A stretch of DNA of 32,641 bases from SIG607 sp045586405 (GCA_045586405.1 JAZNAG010000113.1:1-32641), one strand, 5' to 3'; shown: positions 1 through 8,265, counted from the stretch's first letter. The notes: a model not told the origin generated them from the sequence alone. Translations and numbers: made by a program.

Positions 1-675
1 GGCGGCGGAAACCGCAGAAAGTACAGAGTTATCGACTTCAAGAGAGAACTTTTCGGTATTCCCGCAACTGTTCTTACTCTTGAATACGATCCTAACAGAT
101 CTGCATTTATCGCACTTGTTCAGTACGATAACGAAAATAAAGAGAAGCGTTACATTATAGCACCTGTTGGCCTTAAGGTTGGCGATGTTATAGTAAGCGG
201 CCCCGATGCCGATATTAAACCCGGTAACGCACTTCCTCTTACCAACATTCCTGTTGGTACCTTTATCCACAATGTTGAGCTTTATTCCGGACGCGGTGCT
301 CAGCTTGCTCGTTCAGCAGGTAACATGGCACAGCTTATGGCTAAAGAAAACGGAATGGCACTTCTTCGTCTGCCTTCCGGCGAACTCAGAAACGTACCTG
401 TAAACTGCATGGCTACCATCGGTCAGGTAAGTAATCCTGAGCACAGCAACATCAACTATGGTAAAGCCGGACGTAAGCGTCACATGGGTTGGCGTCCTAC
501 CGTTAGAGGTTCTGTAATGAACCCCTGTGATCACCCCCACGGCGGTGGTGAAGGTAGAGCACCTATCGGACGTCCCGGTCCTGTAACTCCTTGGGGTAAA
601 CCTGCTCTGGGTTACAAGACTCGTAAGAAACACAAATCGACCGATAAGTATATCGTAAAACGTCGTAGTAAGTAA
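1..675 (+). CDS. rplB: 50S ribosomal protein L2 (5'-truncated by window edge)
   Basis: L2 of the large subunit; it binds 23S rRNA next to the peptidyl transferase centre and is needed for subunit joining. The reading frame is open from base 1, so only the last 224 residues (family about 275) are visible and the true start lies upstream. The diagnostic C-terminal block around MNPCDHPHGGGEG, with the conserved histidine of that loop, and the basic tail ending KRRSK are intact. rpsS follows after 23 bases with a clear AAAGGAG ribosome binding site, which fits the S10 operon order. An internal ATG at 325 is in frame but lies well inside the protein and is not a start. Confidence 0.98.
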   Translation, partial: GGGNRRKYRVIDFKRELFGIPATVLTLEYDPNRSAFIALVQYDNENKEKRYIIAPVGLKVGDVIVSGPDADIKPGNALPLTNIPVGTFIHNVELYSGRGAQLARSAGNMAQLMAKENGMALLRLPSGELRNVPVNCMATIGQVSNPEHSNINYGKAGRKRHMGWRPTVRGSVMNPCDHPHGGGEGRAPIGRPGPVTPWGKPALGYKTRKKHKSTDKYIVKRRSK

Positions 676-698
676 GTCAGACGAAAGGAGATAAAATT

Positions 699-971
699 AT
701 GGGTAGAAGCGTAAAAAAGGGCCCCTATGTGCAGCCCGTTCTTATGAAAAGAATTCAGGAGATGAATGCTGCCGGTGAGAAGAGAGTTCTCAAAACCTGG
801 AGTCGTTCATCAACCATATTCCCCGATTTCGTCGGACATACCATCGCAGTTCACGACGGTCGCAAACATGTTCCGGTTTATGTTACTGAGGATATGGTAG
901 GTCACAAGCTCGGTGAGTTTGCTCCCACCAGAACCTTCAAAGGCCATGCCGGTGCAAAGACCACAAAGTAA
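699..971 (+). CDS. rpsS: 30S ribosomal protein S19
   Basis: S19 of the small-subunit head; forms a complex with S13 and contacts the A-site region. The 90-residue product is family length, begins MGRSVKKGPYV and carries the typical central TWSRSSTIFPDFVGHTIAVH block. An AAAGGAG box lies about nine bases before the ATG. It sits between rplB and rplV, as in nearly all bacteria. Confidence 0.98.
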   Translation: MGRSVKKGPYVQPVLMKRIQEMNAAGEKRVLKTWSRSSTIFPDFVGHTIAVHDGRKHVPVYVTEDMVGHKLGEFAPTRTFKGHAGAKTTK

Positions 972-993
972 GCGGCGAAAGGAGAGTTTAATT

Positions 994-1332
994 ATGGAAG
1001 CAAGAGCAATACTTAAATATGCTCGCATTTCACCGCGTAAGGTGAAGATAGTGATGGACCTCATTCGCAATCAGGATGCTGACAAAGCAATGGCTATTCT
1101 CAAGTTCACACCTAAGTCTGCTTGTGAATATCTTGAAAAGCTTTTAGCTTCTGCAATTGCAAATGCAGAAAATAATCATCACATGGATGTTTCTAAGCTC
1201 TATGTAGCTGAATGTTTTGTATGTCCCGGCCCCACCTTAAAGCGTATTCGTCCTAAGGATCACGGCCGTGCTCACAGAATTTTAAAGAGAACATCACACA
1301 TGACAATCGTTCTTAAAGAACGCGAGGATTAA
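994..1332 (+). CDS. rplV: 50S ribosomal protein L22
   Basis: L22 binds 23S rRNA and its beta hairpin lines the peptide exit tunnel. The start is set at the ATG at 994 because AAAGGAG lies just upstream and the product then begins MEARAILKYARISPRKVK, the usual L22 N-terminus. A longer in-frame reading from 913 runs through the end of rpsS and is rejected. The product is 112 residues, with the conserved RAHRILKRTSHMTIV block at the C-terminus. Its stop codon overlaps the ribosome binding site of rpsC. Confidence 0.97.
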   Translation: MEARAILKYARISPRKVKIVMDLIRNQDADKAMAILKFTPKSACEYLEKLLASAIANAENNHHMDVSKLYVAECFVCPGPTLKRIRPKDHGRAHRILKRTSHMTIVLKERED

Positions 1333-1344
1333 GGAGGTTAGACT

Positions 1345-2013
1345 ATGGGCCAGAAAGTTAATCCACACGGTTTCCGTGTTGGCGTAATTAAAAACTGGGA
1401 TTCCCGTTGGTATGCCAAGGATAATGTCTTCGGAGATACTTTGGTTGAGGACTATAACCTCCGTAAGTACCTTAAGAAGACACTTCAGTCCGCAGGCGTT
1501 CCTAAAATTGAAATTGAACGCAACGCGTCCAAGGTCAGAATCCACATTCATTGTGCAAAGCCCGGTATGGTAATTGGTAAAAACGGCGCTGAAATTGAGA
1601 AGCTCCGTCTTACCTGTGAAAAAATGCTTGGCAAGTCCTGCACAATCAATATTGTAGAAATCAAAAATCCGGATATGGATGCTCAGCTCGTTGCTGAGAA
1701 CATCGCTGTTCAGCTTGAAAAGCGTGTTTCCTTCCGTCGTGCTATGAAGATGGCTATCGGCCGCTCCATGAAGTTCGGCGCAAAGGGTATCAAGATTACC
1801 GTTTCCGGTCGTCTCGGCGGTAGAGAAATCGCCGGTGCCGAAACCTATCATGAGGGTACTATCCCGCTGCAGACTCTTCGTGCTGATATCGATTACGGTT
1901 TTGCAGAAGCAGCTACTACCTACGGCCGTCTCGGCGTAAAGGTATGGCTTTATAAGGGCGAAATCCTTCATGATGTTAAGAAAACATCTAAGAAGGAAGG
2001 GGGATCCCGCTAA
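1345..2013 (+). CDS. rpsC: 30S ribosomal protein S3
   Basis: S3 of the small-subunit head, part of the mRNA entry channel. The 222-residue product has the typical MGQKVNPHGFRVG start, a KH-type RNA-binding region with GMVIGKNGAEIEKL near residues 75-90, and the C-terminal domain GRLGGREIAGAE. An AAGGAGG site starts in the rplV stop codon. The stop codon shares one base with the ATG of rplP (TAATG), implying coupled translation. Confidence 0.98.
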   Translation: MGQKVNPHGFRVGVIKNWDSRWYAKDNVFGDTLVEDYNLRKYLKKTLQSAGVPKIEIERNASKVRIHIHCAKPGMVIGKNGAEIEKLRLTCEKMLGKSCTINIVEIKNPDMDAQLVAENIAVQLEKRVSFRRAMKMAIGRSMKFGAKGIKITVSGRLGGREIAGAETYHEGTIPLQTLRADIDYGFAEAATTYGRLGVKVWLYKGEILHDVKKTSKKEGGSR

Positions 2014-2435
2014 TGTTATTACCTAAGCGCGTTAAATACCGCAGAGTTCAGCGTGGCCGTATGACCGGTAAGGCTTCCAGAGGTACAACAGTAACTCATG
2101 GTCAGTTTGGTCTTCAGGCTCTTGAACCGGCGTGGATCACTTCAAACCAGATAGAAGCTGCCCGTATCGCTATGACTCGTTACATCAAGCGTGGCGGTCA
2201 GGTATGGATCAAGATTTTCCCGGATAAGCCGATAACTGCAAAGCCGGCTGAAACTCGAATGGGTTCCGGTAAAGGTTCACCTGAGTACTGGGTAGCAGTT
2301 GTTAAGCCCGGACGTATTATGTTCGAGATCGGCGGAGTTTCCCAGGAGCTTGCTCAGGAAGCTATGCGTCTCGCTGCCAACAAACTTCCTATCAAATGTA
2401 AGTTTGTTACTAAGGAAATGGATGGTGAGCAGTAA
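2013..2435 (+). CDS. rplP: 50S ribosomal protein L16
   Basis: L16 of the large subunit; helps form the A-site tRNA and ribosome-recycling region. The 140-residue product starts MLLPKRVKYRRVQRGRMTG and carries the GKGSPEYWVAVVKPGR block around residues 87-102, both typical of L16. It is joined to rpsC upstream and rpmC downstream by one-base TAATG overlaps, so the three genes are probably translationally coupled. Confidence 0.98.
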   Translation: MLLPKRVKYRRVQRGRMTGKASRGTTVTHGQFGLQALEPAWITSNQIEAARIAMTRYIKRGGQVWIKIFPDKPITAKPAETRMGSGKGSPEYWVAVVKPGRIMFEIGGVSQELAQEAMRLAANKLPIKCKFVTKEMDGEQ

Positions 2436-2638
2436 TGAATACTAAGGAAATCAGAGAATTAACCATCGCTGAGCTGAATGAAAAGCTTGGTAAGCTTAAG
2501 GAAGAATTATTTAATCTCCGTTTCCAGCTCGCTATCAATCAGCTCGACAATCCTATGCGCATTACTGAAGTTAAGAAGGATATCGCACGTGTTAAAACTG
2601 TAATTCGTGAAAAAGAACTTCTTGACTCCAAGGCATAA
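2435..2638 (+). CDS. rpmC: 50S ribosomal protein L29
   Basis: L29 sits at the polypeptide exit tunnel, next to L23, and is part of the docking site for trigger factor and SRP. The 67-residue product is two predicted helices with the family pattern ELNEKLGKLKEELFNLRFQ and a C-terminal IARVKTVIREKE. It starts one base inside the rplP stop codon, with no strong independent binding site directly upstream, consistent with coupling. Confidence 0.97.
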   Translation: MNTKEIRELTIAELNEKLGKLKEELFNLRFQLAINQLDNPMRITEVKKDIARVKTVIREKELLDSKA

Positions 2639-2658
2639 GGAAGAGGGAGGGTAATCGA

Positions 2659-2916
2659 ATGAGCGAAAGAAACCTTCGTAAGACAAGAGTAGGTAAGGTT
2701 GTAAGCAATAAAATGGATAAAACCGTTGTAGTTGCTATCGAAGACAACGTAAAACACCCGCTCTACAAGAAGATTATTAAAAACACTATTAAGCTTAAGG
2801 CCCATGATGAAAACAACACTTGTAATATCGGTGACAGAGTTCTCATTATGGAAACCAGACCGCTCTCCAAGGATAAGAATTGGCGTGTGGTTGAGATTAT
2901 CGAAAAAGCTTTGTAG
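2659..2916 (+). CDS. rpsQ: 30S ribosomal protein S17
   Basis: S17 is an OB-fold primary 16S rRNA binder. The 85-residue product contains the signature GKVVSNKMDKTVVVAIE at residues 12-28 and the late block DRVLIMETRPLSKDKNWRVV. Placed 20 bases after rpmC, with a GGGAGGG binding site. Confidence 0.97.
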   Translation: MSERNLRKTRVGKVVSNKMDKTVVVAIEDNVKHPLYKKIIKNTIKLKAHDENNTCNIGDRVLIMETRPLSKDKNWRVVEIIEKAL

Positions 2917-2936
2917 TCTGTAAGGAGGAAACCACT

Positions 2937-3305
2937 GTGATACAGCAACAGAGTTACCTTAAGGTTGCCGACAATACCGGTGCTAAAGAAATCATGTGCA
3001 TCCGTGTTCTCGGTGGCTCTAGAAGAAGGTATGCCAATATCGGCGATGTCATCGTTGCTTCCGTTAAAAAGGCCACTCCCGGTGGTACTGTTAAGAAGGG
3101 CGATGTAGTAAAGGCAGTTGTAGTACGTTCTGCAAAAGGCCTTCGTCGCAGTGATGGCACTTATATCAGATTTGATGAGAACGCTGCCGTAATCATCCGT
3201 GAGGATAAAAACCCCCGCGGTACCCGTATTTTCGGACCGGTAGCCCGTGAGCTTCGTGATAAGGACTACACCAAGATCCTTTCCCTTGCTCCCGAAGTAC
3301 TTTAA
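2937..3305 (+). CDS. rplN: 50S ribosomal protein L14
   Basis: L14 binds 23S rRNA at the subunit interface and contacts 16S rRNA. The 122-residue product begins MIQQQSYLKVADNTGAKE, exactly the family N-terminus, so the GTG at 2937 is accepted as the start; AAGGAGGA lies eight to ten bases upstream. The C-terminus ends KILSLAPEVL as usual. Confidence 0.98.
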   Translation: MIQQQSYLKVADNTGAKEIMCIRVLGGSRRRYANIGDVIVASVKKATPGGTVKKGDVVKAVVVRSAKGLRRSDGTYIRFDENAAVIIREDKNPRGTRIFGPVARELRDKDYTKILSLAPEVL

Positions 3306-3320
3306 TGGAGGATGAACACA

Positions 3321-3635
3321 ATGAACATTAAAACTGGTGATACTGTAGTTCTCCTCACAGGAGACGAAAAATACCGTGGTAAGAGCGGTAAGGTTCTCGA
3401 AGTTAGCCCCAAAGAAGGCAAGGTTATTGTTGAGGGTCTTAATGTTGTTAAAAAGCATATGAAACCCCGCAAAGCCGGTGATCCTTCCGGTATAATAGAG
3501 ACCGAAAGCGCTATCTATGCATCTAAGGTTCAGCTTGTTTGCCCCAAGTGCGGCAAACCCACCCGTGTAGGTGTTAAAATCTACGAGGATGGCAAGAAGG
3601 ACCGTATGTGCAAGAAGTGCGGCGAAACATTTTAG
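3321..3635 (+). CDS. rplX: 50S ribosomal protein L24, zinc-ribbon form
   Basis: L24 is an assembly-initiating 23S rRNA binder with a KOW domain (residues about 4-35, DTVVLLTGDEKYRGKSGKV). The start is placed at the ATG at 3321, nine bases after GGAGG at 3307-3311; the in-frame ATG at 3312 directly abuts that site and cannot use it well. The product is 104 residues. The C-terminus carries two Cys-x2-Cys pairs (CPKCGKPTRVG and CKKCGE), the zinc-binding version common in Clostridia. Confidence 0.96.
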   Translation: MNIKTGDTVVLLTGDEKYRGKSGKVLEVSPKEGKVIVEGLNVVKKHMKPRKAGDPSGIIETESAIYASKVQLVCPKCGKPTRVGVKIYEDGKKDRMCKKCGETF

Positions 3636-3654
3636 TGAGTAAGGAGGACATGAC

Positions 3655-4194
3655 ATGTCATTAATGAGAGAAGAATATGTAAATTCTATTGCTCCCGCAT
3701 TGATGAAGAAATTCAATTACAAGAGCGTCATGCAGATTCCGAAGCTCAATAAAGTTGTAATCAATGTCGGACTCGGCGAAGCAAAGGATAACCCCAAGGC
3801 TATCGAAGCTGCTATTGCCGATCTGAGCAAAATCACCGGACAGAAGGCTATTCCCTGTGTAGCTAAGAAATCGGTTGCGAACTTCAAGCTTCGTGCAGGT
3901 CAGCCCATCGGTGTAAAAGTTACTCTCAGAGGTGAGAGAATGTATGAGTTCGTTGAGCGTCTGTTCAACGCAGCTCTTCCCAGAGTAAGAGACTTCAGAG
4001 GTATCAATCCTAACTCTTTCGACGGCCGTGGCAACTATTCTATGGGCGTTAAAGAGCAGCTTATTTTCCCTGAAATCGAATTTGATAAGATCGACAAAGT
4101 TCGCGGTATGGATATCAACTTCATTACCACAGCGAACACCGACGAAGAAGCCCGTGAGTTGCTTTCTCTTATGGGTGCTCCGTTTGCGAGATAA
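3655..4194 (+). CDS. rplE: 50S ribosomal protein L5
   Basis: L5 is part of the 5S rRNA-L5-L18 particle and of the intersubunit bridge to S13. The 179-residue product shows the family blocks VVINVGLGEAKDN, RAGQPIGVKVTLRG and a C-terminal DINFITTANTDEEARELL. AAGGAGG at 3641-3647 lies seven bases before this ATG. An out-of-frame ATG at 3650 falls between the binding site and the true start. Confidence 0.98.
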   Translation: MSLMREEYVNSIAPALMKKFNYKSVMQIPKLNKVVINVGLGEAKDNPKAIEAAIADLSKITGQKAIPCVAKKSVANFKLRAGQPIGVKVTLRGERMYEFVERLFNAALPRVRDFRGINPNSFDGRGNYSMGVKEQLIFPEIEFDKIDKVRGMDINFITTANTDEEARELLSLMGAPFAR

Positions 4195-4206
4195 GGAGGA
4201 GAGATT

Positions 4207-4392
4207 ATGGCTAAAACATCTATGAAAATCACACAGGCTCGTCCTGCCAAATTTTCTACCAGAGCATACAGCAGATGCAAAATCTGCGGACGCCCTCACG
4301 CTTATCTCCGTAAATACGGTATTTGCCGTATCTGTTTTAGAGAACTCGCATATAAGGGAGAAATTCCCGGCGTGACAAAGGCAAGCTGGTAA
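4207..4392 (+). CDS. rpsN: 30S ribosomal protein S14, short zinc-binding type (S14 type Z)
   Basis: S14 of the small-subunit head. The 61-residue product is the short form typical of Firmicutes, with a complete zinc-binding set: Cys24-x2-Cys27 and Cys40-x2-Cys43 (CKICGRP and CRICFREL). It ends GVTKASW, the family C-terminus. A strong TAAGGAGGAG binding site overlaps the rplE stop codon. Confidence 0.97.
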   Translation: MAKTSMKITQARPAKFSTRAYSRCKICGRPHAYLRKYGICRICFRELAYKGEIPGVTKASW

Positions 4393-4418
4393 AAGCAACA
4401 GAAAAGGAGGTTGACGGC

Positions 4419-4817
4419 ATGCAAATCACCGATACTATAGCCGATATGCTTACAAGAATTCGTAACGCTTCTTCGGCAAAACATGATTCGGTAGATATCC
4501 CCGCGTCAAATGTAAAAAAGGCTATCGCTCAGATTTTACTTGACGAAGGATATATAACAAGCTTTCAGGTTATTGAAGACGGAAAGCAGGGCATGATTCA
4601 TATCGTACTGAAGTATGGCCCGAAAAAATCTCAGATCATCACCGGAATCCGTAGAGTTTCCAAACCCGGTTTGAGAATTTACACCAATGTTGAGGATATG
4701 CCGAAGGTTATGAGAGGCCTTGGCATCGCAATCCTTTCCACCTCTAAGGGTATTTTGACAGATAAGCAGGCTCGCAGCGCAAATGTAGGCGGCGAAGTTC
4801 TGGCTTATATCTGGTAA
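4419..4817 (+). CDS. rpsH: 30S ribosomal protein S8
   Basis: S8 is a primary binder of central-domain 16S rRNA and, in E. coli, the translational repressor of the spc operon. The 132-residue product begins MQITDTIADMLTRIRNA and ends with the conserved RSANVGGEVLAYIW. AAAAGGAGGTTGA lies before the ATG. Whether S8 autoregulates here cannot be read from the sequence. Confidence 0.98.
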   Translation: MQITDTIADMLTRIRNASSAKHDSVDIPASNVKKAIAQILLDEGYITSFQVIEDGKQGMIHIVLKYGPKKSQIITGIRRVSKPGLRIYTNVEDMPKVMRGLGIAILSTSKGILTDKQARSANVGGEVLAYIW

Positions 4818-4831
4818 GGAGGTGCTTCAGG

Positions 4832-5380
4832 ATGTCTCGTATTGGAAATAAACCCATTGCTATTCCTGCAGGCGTTGACGTTAAGCTTAACGGCAACGAA
4901 ATCACCGTTAAAGGTCCTAAGGGTGAACTTAAAAACACTCTTCGTCCTGAAATGGAAATTGTAATTGAGAATAGCGAAATTATTGTAAAGCGTCCCAATG
5001 ACGACCAAATTAACCGTTCACTTCACGGCCTTACCCGTACACTTATCGCTAATATGGTTGAAGGTGTAACCGAAGGTTTCAAGAAGGAACTTGATGTAAA
5101 CGGTGTTGGTTATCGTGTTCAGAAGCAGGGTAAAAATCTTGTTATGAACCTTGGATTTTCTCATCAGGTAATCGTAGAAGAGCCTGCCGGTATTACTATT
5201 GACGTTCCCGGTCCTAACAAAATTATTGTTAGCGGTTCCGACAAACAGGCAGTAGGTCAATTGGCAGCTCAGATTCGTGAAAAACGTCCTCCCGAGCCTT
5301 ATAAGGGCAAGGGCATTAAGTATGTCGATGAGCATATCCGCCGCAAAGAAGGTAAAGCCGCTAAGGGCGCAAAGAAATAA
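4832..5380 (+). CDS. rplF: 50S ribosomal protein L6
   Basis: L6 sits near the sarcin-ricin loop and the factor-binding site. The 182-residue product begins MSRIGNKPIAIPAGV and has the two repeated alpha/beta domains of the family, with the conserved PPEPYKGKGIKYVDE block near residues 150-165 and a lysine-rich tail. A full TAAGGAGGTG site starts at the rpsH stop. Confidence 0.98.
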   Translation: MSRIGNKPIAIPAGVDVKLNGNEITVKGPKGELKNTLRPEMEIVIENSEIIVKRPNDDQINRSLHGLTRTLIANMVEGVTEGFKKELDVNGVGYRVQKQGKNLVMNLGFSHQVIVEEPAGITIDVPGPNKIIVSGSDKQAVGQLAAQIREKRPPEPYKGKGIKYVDEHIRRKEGKAAKGAKK

Positions 5381-5401
5381 TTTAAAAGGAGTGTATTTTA
5401 A

Positions 5402-5761
5402 ATGGTTACAAGACCAGATTCTAATAAGGCTCGTCTTAAGCGTCACGCACGTGTACGTAGCAAGATCAGTGGTACTGCAGAGTGCCCCCGCCTTGATGTA
5501 TTCCGCTCCAACAGCAACATTTACGCCCAGCTGATCGACGATGTTAATGGTGTTACTTTAGCTGCTGCTTCCACCATCGAAAAAGATTTCGAAGGTGCAA
5601 CCGGCAACAAAGAAGCAGCCCGTAAAGTTGGACAGTTAATTGCTAAACGCGCTCTTGATAAGGGTATTGAGTGCTGCGTTTTCGACCGTGGCGGTTATAT
5701 TTACCATGGTCGTGTAATGGAGCTTGCCGAAGGTGCCCGTGAGGGCGGCCTCAAGTTCTAA
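5402..5761 (+). CDS. rplR: 50S ribosomal protein L18
   Basis: L18 binds 5S rRNA with L5. The 119-residue product has the basic N-terminus ending RLKRHARVRSKISGTAECPRL and the conserved C-terminal FDRGGYIYHGRVMELAEGAREGG block. An AAAAGGAG binding site is about ten bases upstream of the ATG. Confidence 0.97.
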   Translation: MVTRPDSNKARLKRHARVRSKISGTAECPRLDVFRSNSNIYAQLIDDVNGVTLAAASTIEKDFEGATGNKEAARKVGQLIAKRALDKGIECCVFDRGGYIYHGRVMELAEGAREGGLKF

Positions 5762-5780
5762 TTGAAGAGGAGGAATACTT

Positions 5781-6284
5781 TTGGCTACTAATTTTAACAC
5801 TAATAATGTAGAATTACAGGAACGCGTAGTTGCTATCAACCGCGTATCCAAAACCGTTAAGGGCGGTCGTATTATGAAATTCTCCGCTTTGGTTGTTGTC
5901 GGCGACGGCAATGGCAGAGTAGGCTTCGGTCTCGGCAAAGCCGGTGAAGTTCCGGATGCGATCCGTAAGGGAATTGAAGATGCTAAAAAGAACATGATTA
6001 CCGTTGCTCTTAAAGGCACAACTATTCCTCATGAAATCGTAGGTGAGTTCGGCGCAGGCCGCGTGCTCTTAAAGCCCGCTGCAACCGGTACCGGCGTTAT
6101 TGCCGGCGGTCCTGTTCGTGCCGTACTTGAAACCGTTGGTATTAAAGATATTCGTACCAAGGCTTTACGTTCTAACAACCCCTGCAACGTAGTAAGAGCT
6201 ACTATTGCAGGTCTTGCCGCTCTCCGCAACGCTGAAGAAGTTGCTGCTATCCGCGGTAAGTCTGTTAAAGAAATCGTAGGTTAA
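5781..6284 (+). CDS. rpsE: 30S ribosomal protein S5
   Basis: S5 takes part in decoding fidelity and the mRNA entry channel. The 167-residue product has the S5 N-terminal RNA-binding domain (ERVVAINRVSKTVKGGRIMKF, then GDGNGRVGFGLGKA) and the C-terminal domain with GVIAGGPVRAVLE. The start is a TTG at 5781, supported by AGAGGAGGA upstream and by the lack of any ATG before the conserved domain. Confidence 0.97.
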   Translation: MATNFNTNNVELQERVVAINRVSKTVKGGRIMKFSALVVVGDGNGRVGFGLGKAGEVPDAIRKGIEDAKKNMITVALKGTTIPHEIVGEFGAGRVLLKPAATGTGVIAGGPVRAVLETVGIKDIRTKALRSNNPCNVVRATIAGLAALRNAEEVAAIRGKSVKEIVG

Positions 6285-6298
6285 GGAGGAGCAAGGAT

Positions 6299-6475
6299 AT
6301 GTCACTTAAAGTTAAACTTGTAAAGAGCACAATCGGCTCCAAGAAAGACCAGATTGCTACTGCTGCAGCTCTCGGACTTAAAAAAGTAGGCGACGTGTCT
6401 ATTCAGCCCGATAACGCTGCTACACAGGGTAAGATTAAGAAAATCGTACACCTCGTTGAGGTGAGTGAGGCTTAA
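6299..6475 (+). CDS. rpmD: 50S ribosomal protein L30
   Basis: A 58-residue reading frame translates to MSLKVKLVKSTIGSKKDQI, a central LGLKKVGDVSIQPDN and an end KIKKIVHLVEVSEA, matching bacterial L30 in length and motifs. GGAGGA is seven bases before the ATG, immediately after the rpsE stop. Its place between rpsE and rplO is the canonical one. It is easily missed because it is under 60 residues. The stretch that follows, up to rplO, is unusually long for this operon and contains hairpins. Confidence 0.97.
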   Translation: MSLKVKLVKSTIGSKKDQIATAAALGLKKVGDVSIQPDNAATQGKIKKIVHLVEVSEA

Positions 6476-6492
6476 TATAGCCCCTAAGTATA

Positions 6493-6527
6493 TCCGTGAA
6501 AAACGGAAAAAACGGAATTCATTCCGT
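6493..6527 (+). promoter_or_regulatory. Competing hairpins in the rpmD-rplO gap
   Basis: The 75-base gap between rpmD and rplO contains four short complementary blocks: TCCGT (6493-6497), ACGGA (6503-6507), ACGGAAT (6512-6518) and ATTCCGT (6521-6527). Blocks 1-2 and 3-4 can form two small hairpins, but 1-3 or 2-4 can pair instead, so the structures are alternatives. They lie 9 bases before the rplO ribosome binding site. There is no long U run, so this is not a normal terminator. Regulation by a ribosomal protein is possible but unproven. Confidence 0.4.
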
Positions 6528-6550
6528 CACTAAGCAAGGAGGTGCGAAAA

Positions 6551-6991
6551 ATGAAACTGCATGAATTATCCCCGGCTTTTGGTTCTGTAAAGGAAGCAAA
6601 ACGCATCGGTAGAGGTCATGGCTCCGGCAACGGTAAAACTGCCGGTAAAGGTCACAAAGGACAGAAGGCTCGTGCCGGTCGCGGTATGAGACCCGGTTTT
6701 GAAGGCGGTCAGATGCCCCTTCAGAGACGTGTTCCTAAGCGTGGCTTCAATAACATTTTTGCTGAAGAGGTTATTGCTATCAATGTTTCCGCTCTCAATG
6801 TATTTGAGGATGGTGCCGTTGTAGACGTAGCTGCTTTAGCTGATAAGGGTATCGTGAAGAAGGCTTCTTACCCTGTAAAAGTACTCGGTAAAGGCGAAAT
6901 CACTAAGAAGTTAACTGTTAAGCTTAACGCTTTCTCTGCTTCTGCTGCTGAAAAAATCGCTGCTGCCGGTGGAAAGACCGAGGTGATTTAA
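6551..6991 (+). CDS. rplO: 50S ribosomal protein L15
   Basis: L15 is a late-assembling 23S rRNA binder. The start is placed at the ATG at 6551, eight bases after AAGGAGG at 6536-6542; an in-frame GTG at 6542 lies within the binding site itself. The 146-residue product starts MKLHELSPAFGSVKEAKRIG, followed by the Gly/Lys-rich segment (GRGHGSGNGKTAGKGHKGQK) and GFEGGQMPLQRRVPKRGF, all standard for L15. secY follows two bases after the stop. Confidence 0.97.
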   Translation: MKLHELSPAFGSVKEAKRIGRGHGSGNGKTAGKGHKGQKARAGRGMRPGFEGGQMPLQRRVPKRGFNNIFAEEVIAINVSALNVFEDGAVVDVAALADKGIVKKASYPVKVLGKGEITKKLTVKLNAFSASAAEKIAAAGGKTEVI

Positions 6992-6993
6992 CC

Positions 6994-8265
6994 GTGTTAG
7001 AGACTATTAGAAACGCCTGGGCTATTAAAGATATCAGACGCAAGATACTTTTCACGGTTTTCATCCTGATTGTTTTCCGTATCGGTTCAATCATTCCGGT
7101 TCCCTTTATTGACGTGGAAACCTTAAAAACAGTTATGGACGCTAATGTAGGTCTTACCTCTATTTCGGTATTGACCGGTGGCGCTCTTGACTACGGTGCA
7201 ATATTTGCACTTTCGGTTACCCCGTACATTAACTCATCAATTATTATACAGCTGTTATCAGTTGCTATCCCTGCTCTTGAAAGACTTTCAAAAGAAGGTG
7301 AAGAGGGCAGAAAGAAGATCGCACAGATTACTCGTTATATAACAGTAGCTCTTGCACTTCTTCAGAGTACCGCATTTTTCATTTATTTGAATTCAAACGG
7401 TGTTAACTGTATTAACGCTGATGGCGGTCTCGTATGGTTGGCAGGTGTGGTTGTAGTTCTCTGCCTTACTGCAGGTTCAACTCTGGTTATGTGGCTCGGT
7501 GAACAAATCGACGCTAACGGTATCGGCAACGGTATCTCTATGATACTGTTCAGCGGTATTATTGCTAGAGGTCCCGAAGCTGCTGTAGTGCTTTGGAAAA
7601 ACCTTTCCATTAACCCTGCCGCTGTTGTAGCAATTGTCGTACTTTTCCTTTTACTCATAATGTTCGTTATCTGGATGACTAACGCGGAACGCAGAATTCC
7701 CGTTCAGTATGCAAAACGCGTTGTTGGTAACAAAATGTACGGCGGACAGAACAGTCATATTCCGATTAAGGTAAATATGTCAGGTGTTATGCCTGTAATA
7801 TTTGCAAGCTCTATACTGATGCTTCCCTCAATGATTATGGGCTTTATGAAGAATACTGAAAGCAGCACGTATAAGTTCTTGTCACTTTTCAGCACACAAG
7901 GTGTGTTCTATGCAATTATCTACTTTGTACTGATTATCGGTTTCGCATATTTCTATGCTACCATTCAGTTCAATCCTGTAGAAATGACTAATAATCTCAG
8001 AAAGAACGGCGGTTCTATTCCCGGTATTCGTCCCGGAAAGTCCACCACCGATTTCATTTCAAAGATTTTGTCAAGAATTACTTTGATGGGTGCATTTTTC
8101 CTGAGCGTAGTTGCAATACTTCCTATCGTTGTAGGCAAGATCGGCGCTATGAATATCTCTCTTGGTGGTACTTCAATGCTCATTCTTGTAGGTGTTGCAC
8201 TTGATACAGTTCAGAACCTTGAATCTCAGATGATGATGCGTCATTACAAGGGATTCCTTGACTAA
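6994..8265 (+). CDS. secY: Protein translocase subunit SecY
   Basis: SecY is the channel-forming inner-membrane subunit of the SecYEG translocon. The 423-residue product has the expected ten hydrophobic segments. Family marks include RIGSIIPVPFID near the first membrane helix, GNGISMILFSGI around residues 175-190, the cytosolic loop ERRIPVQYAKR, and FNPVEMTNNLRKNGGSIPGIRPGK near residue 330. The start is a GTG at 6994, seven bases after GAGGTGA, which lies inside the end of rplO. The position after rplO and before adk is canonical. Confidence 0.97.
   Translation: MLETIRNAWAIKDIRRKILFTVFILIVFRIGSIIPVPFIDVETLKTVMDANVGLTSISVLTGGALDYGAIFALSVTPYINSSIIIQLLSVAIPALERLSKEGEEGRKKIAQITRYITVALALLQSTAFFIYLNSNGVNCINADGGLVWLAGVVVVLCLTAGSTLVMWLGEQIDANGIGNGISMILFSGIIARGPEAAVVLWKNLSINPAAVVAIVVLFLLLIMFVIWMTNAERRIPVQYAKRVVGNKMYGGQNSHIPIKVNMSGVMPVIFASSILMLPSMIMGFMKNTESSTYKFLSLFSTQGVFYAIIYFVLIIGFAYFYATIQFNPVEMTNNLRKNGGSIPGIRPGKSTTDFISKILSRITLMGAFFLSVVAILPIVVGKIGAMNISLGGTSMLILVGVALDTVQNLESQMMMRHYKGFLD

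Noticed and set aside
1294..1971. 225-codon minus-strand open frame opposite rpsC
   Set aside because: Shadow of rpsC; no ribosome binding site or recognisable domain.
2763..3716. 317-codon open frame on the minus strand across rplN and rplX
   Set aside because: It is fully antisense to well-conserved ribosomal genes, has no family-like sequence, and results from their codon bias.
3661..4398. 245-codon minus-strand open frame opposite rplE and rpsN
   Set aside because: Shadow of conserved genes; composition unlike a real protein.
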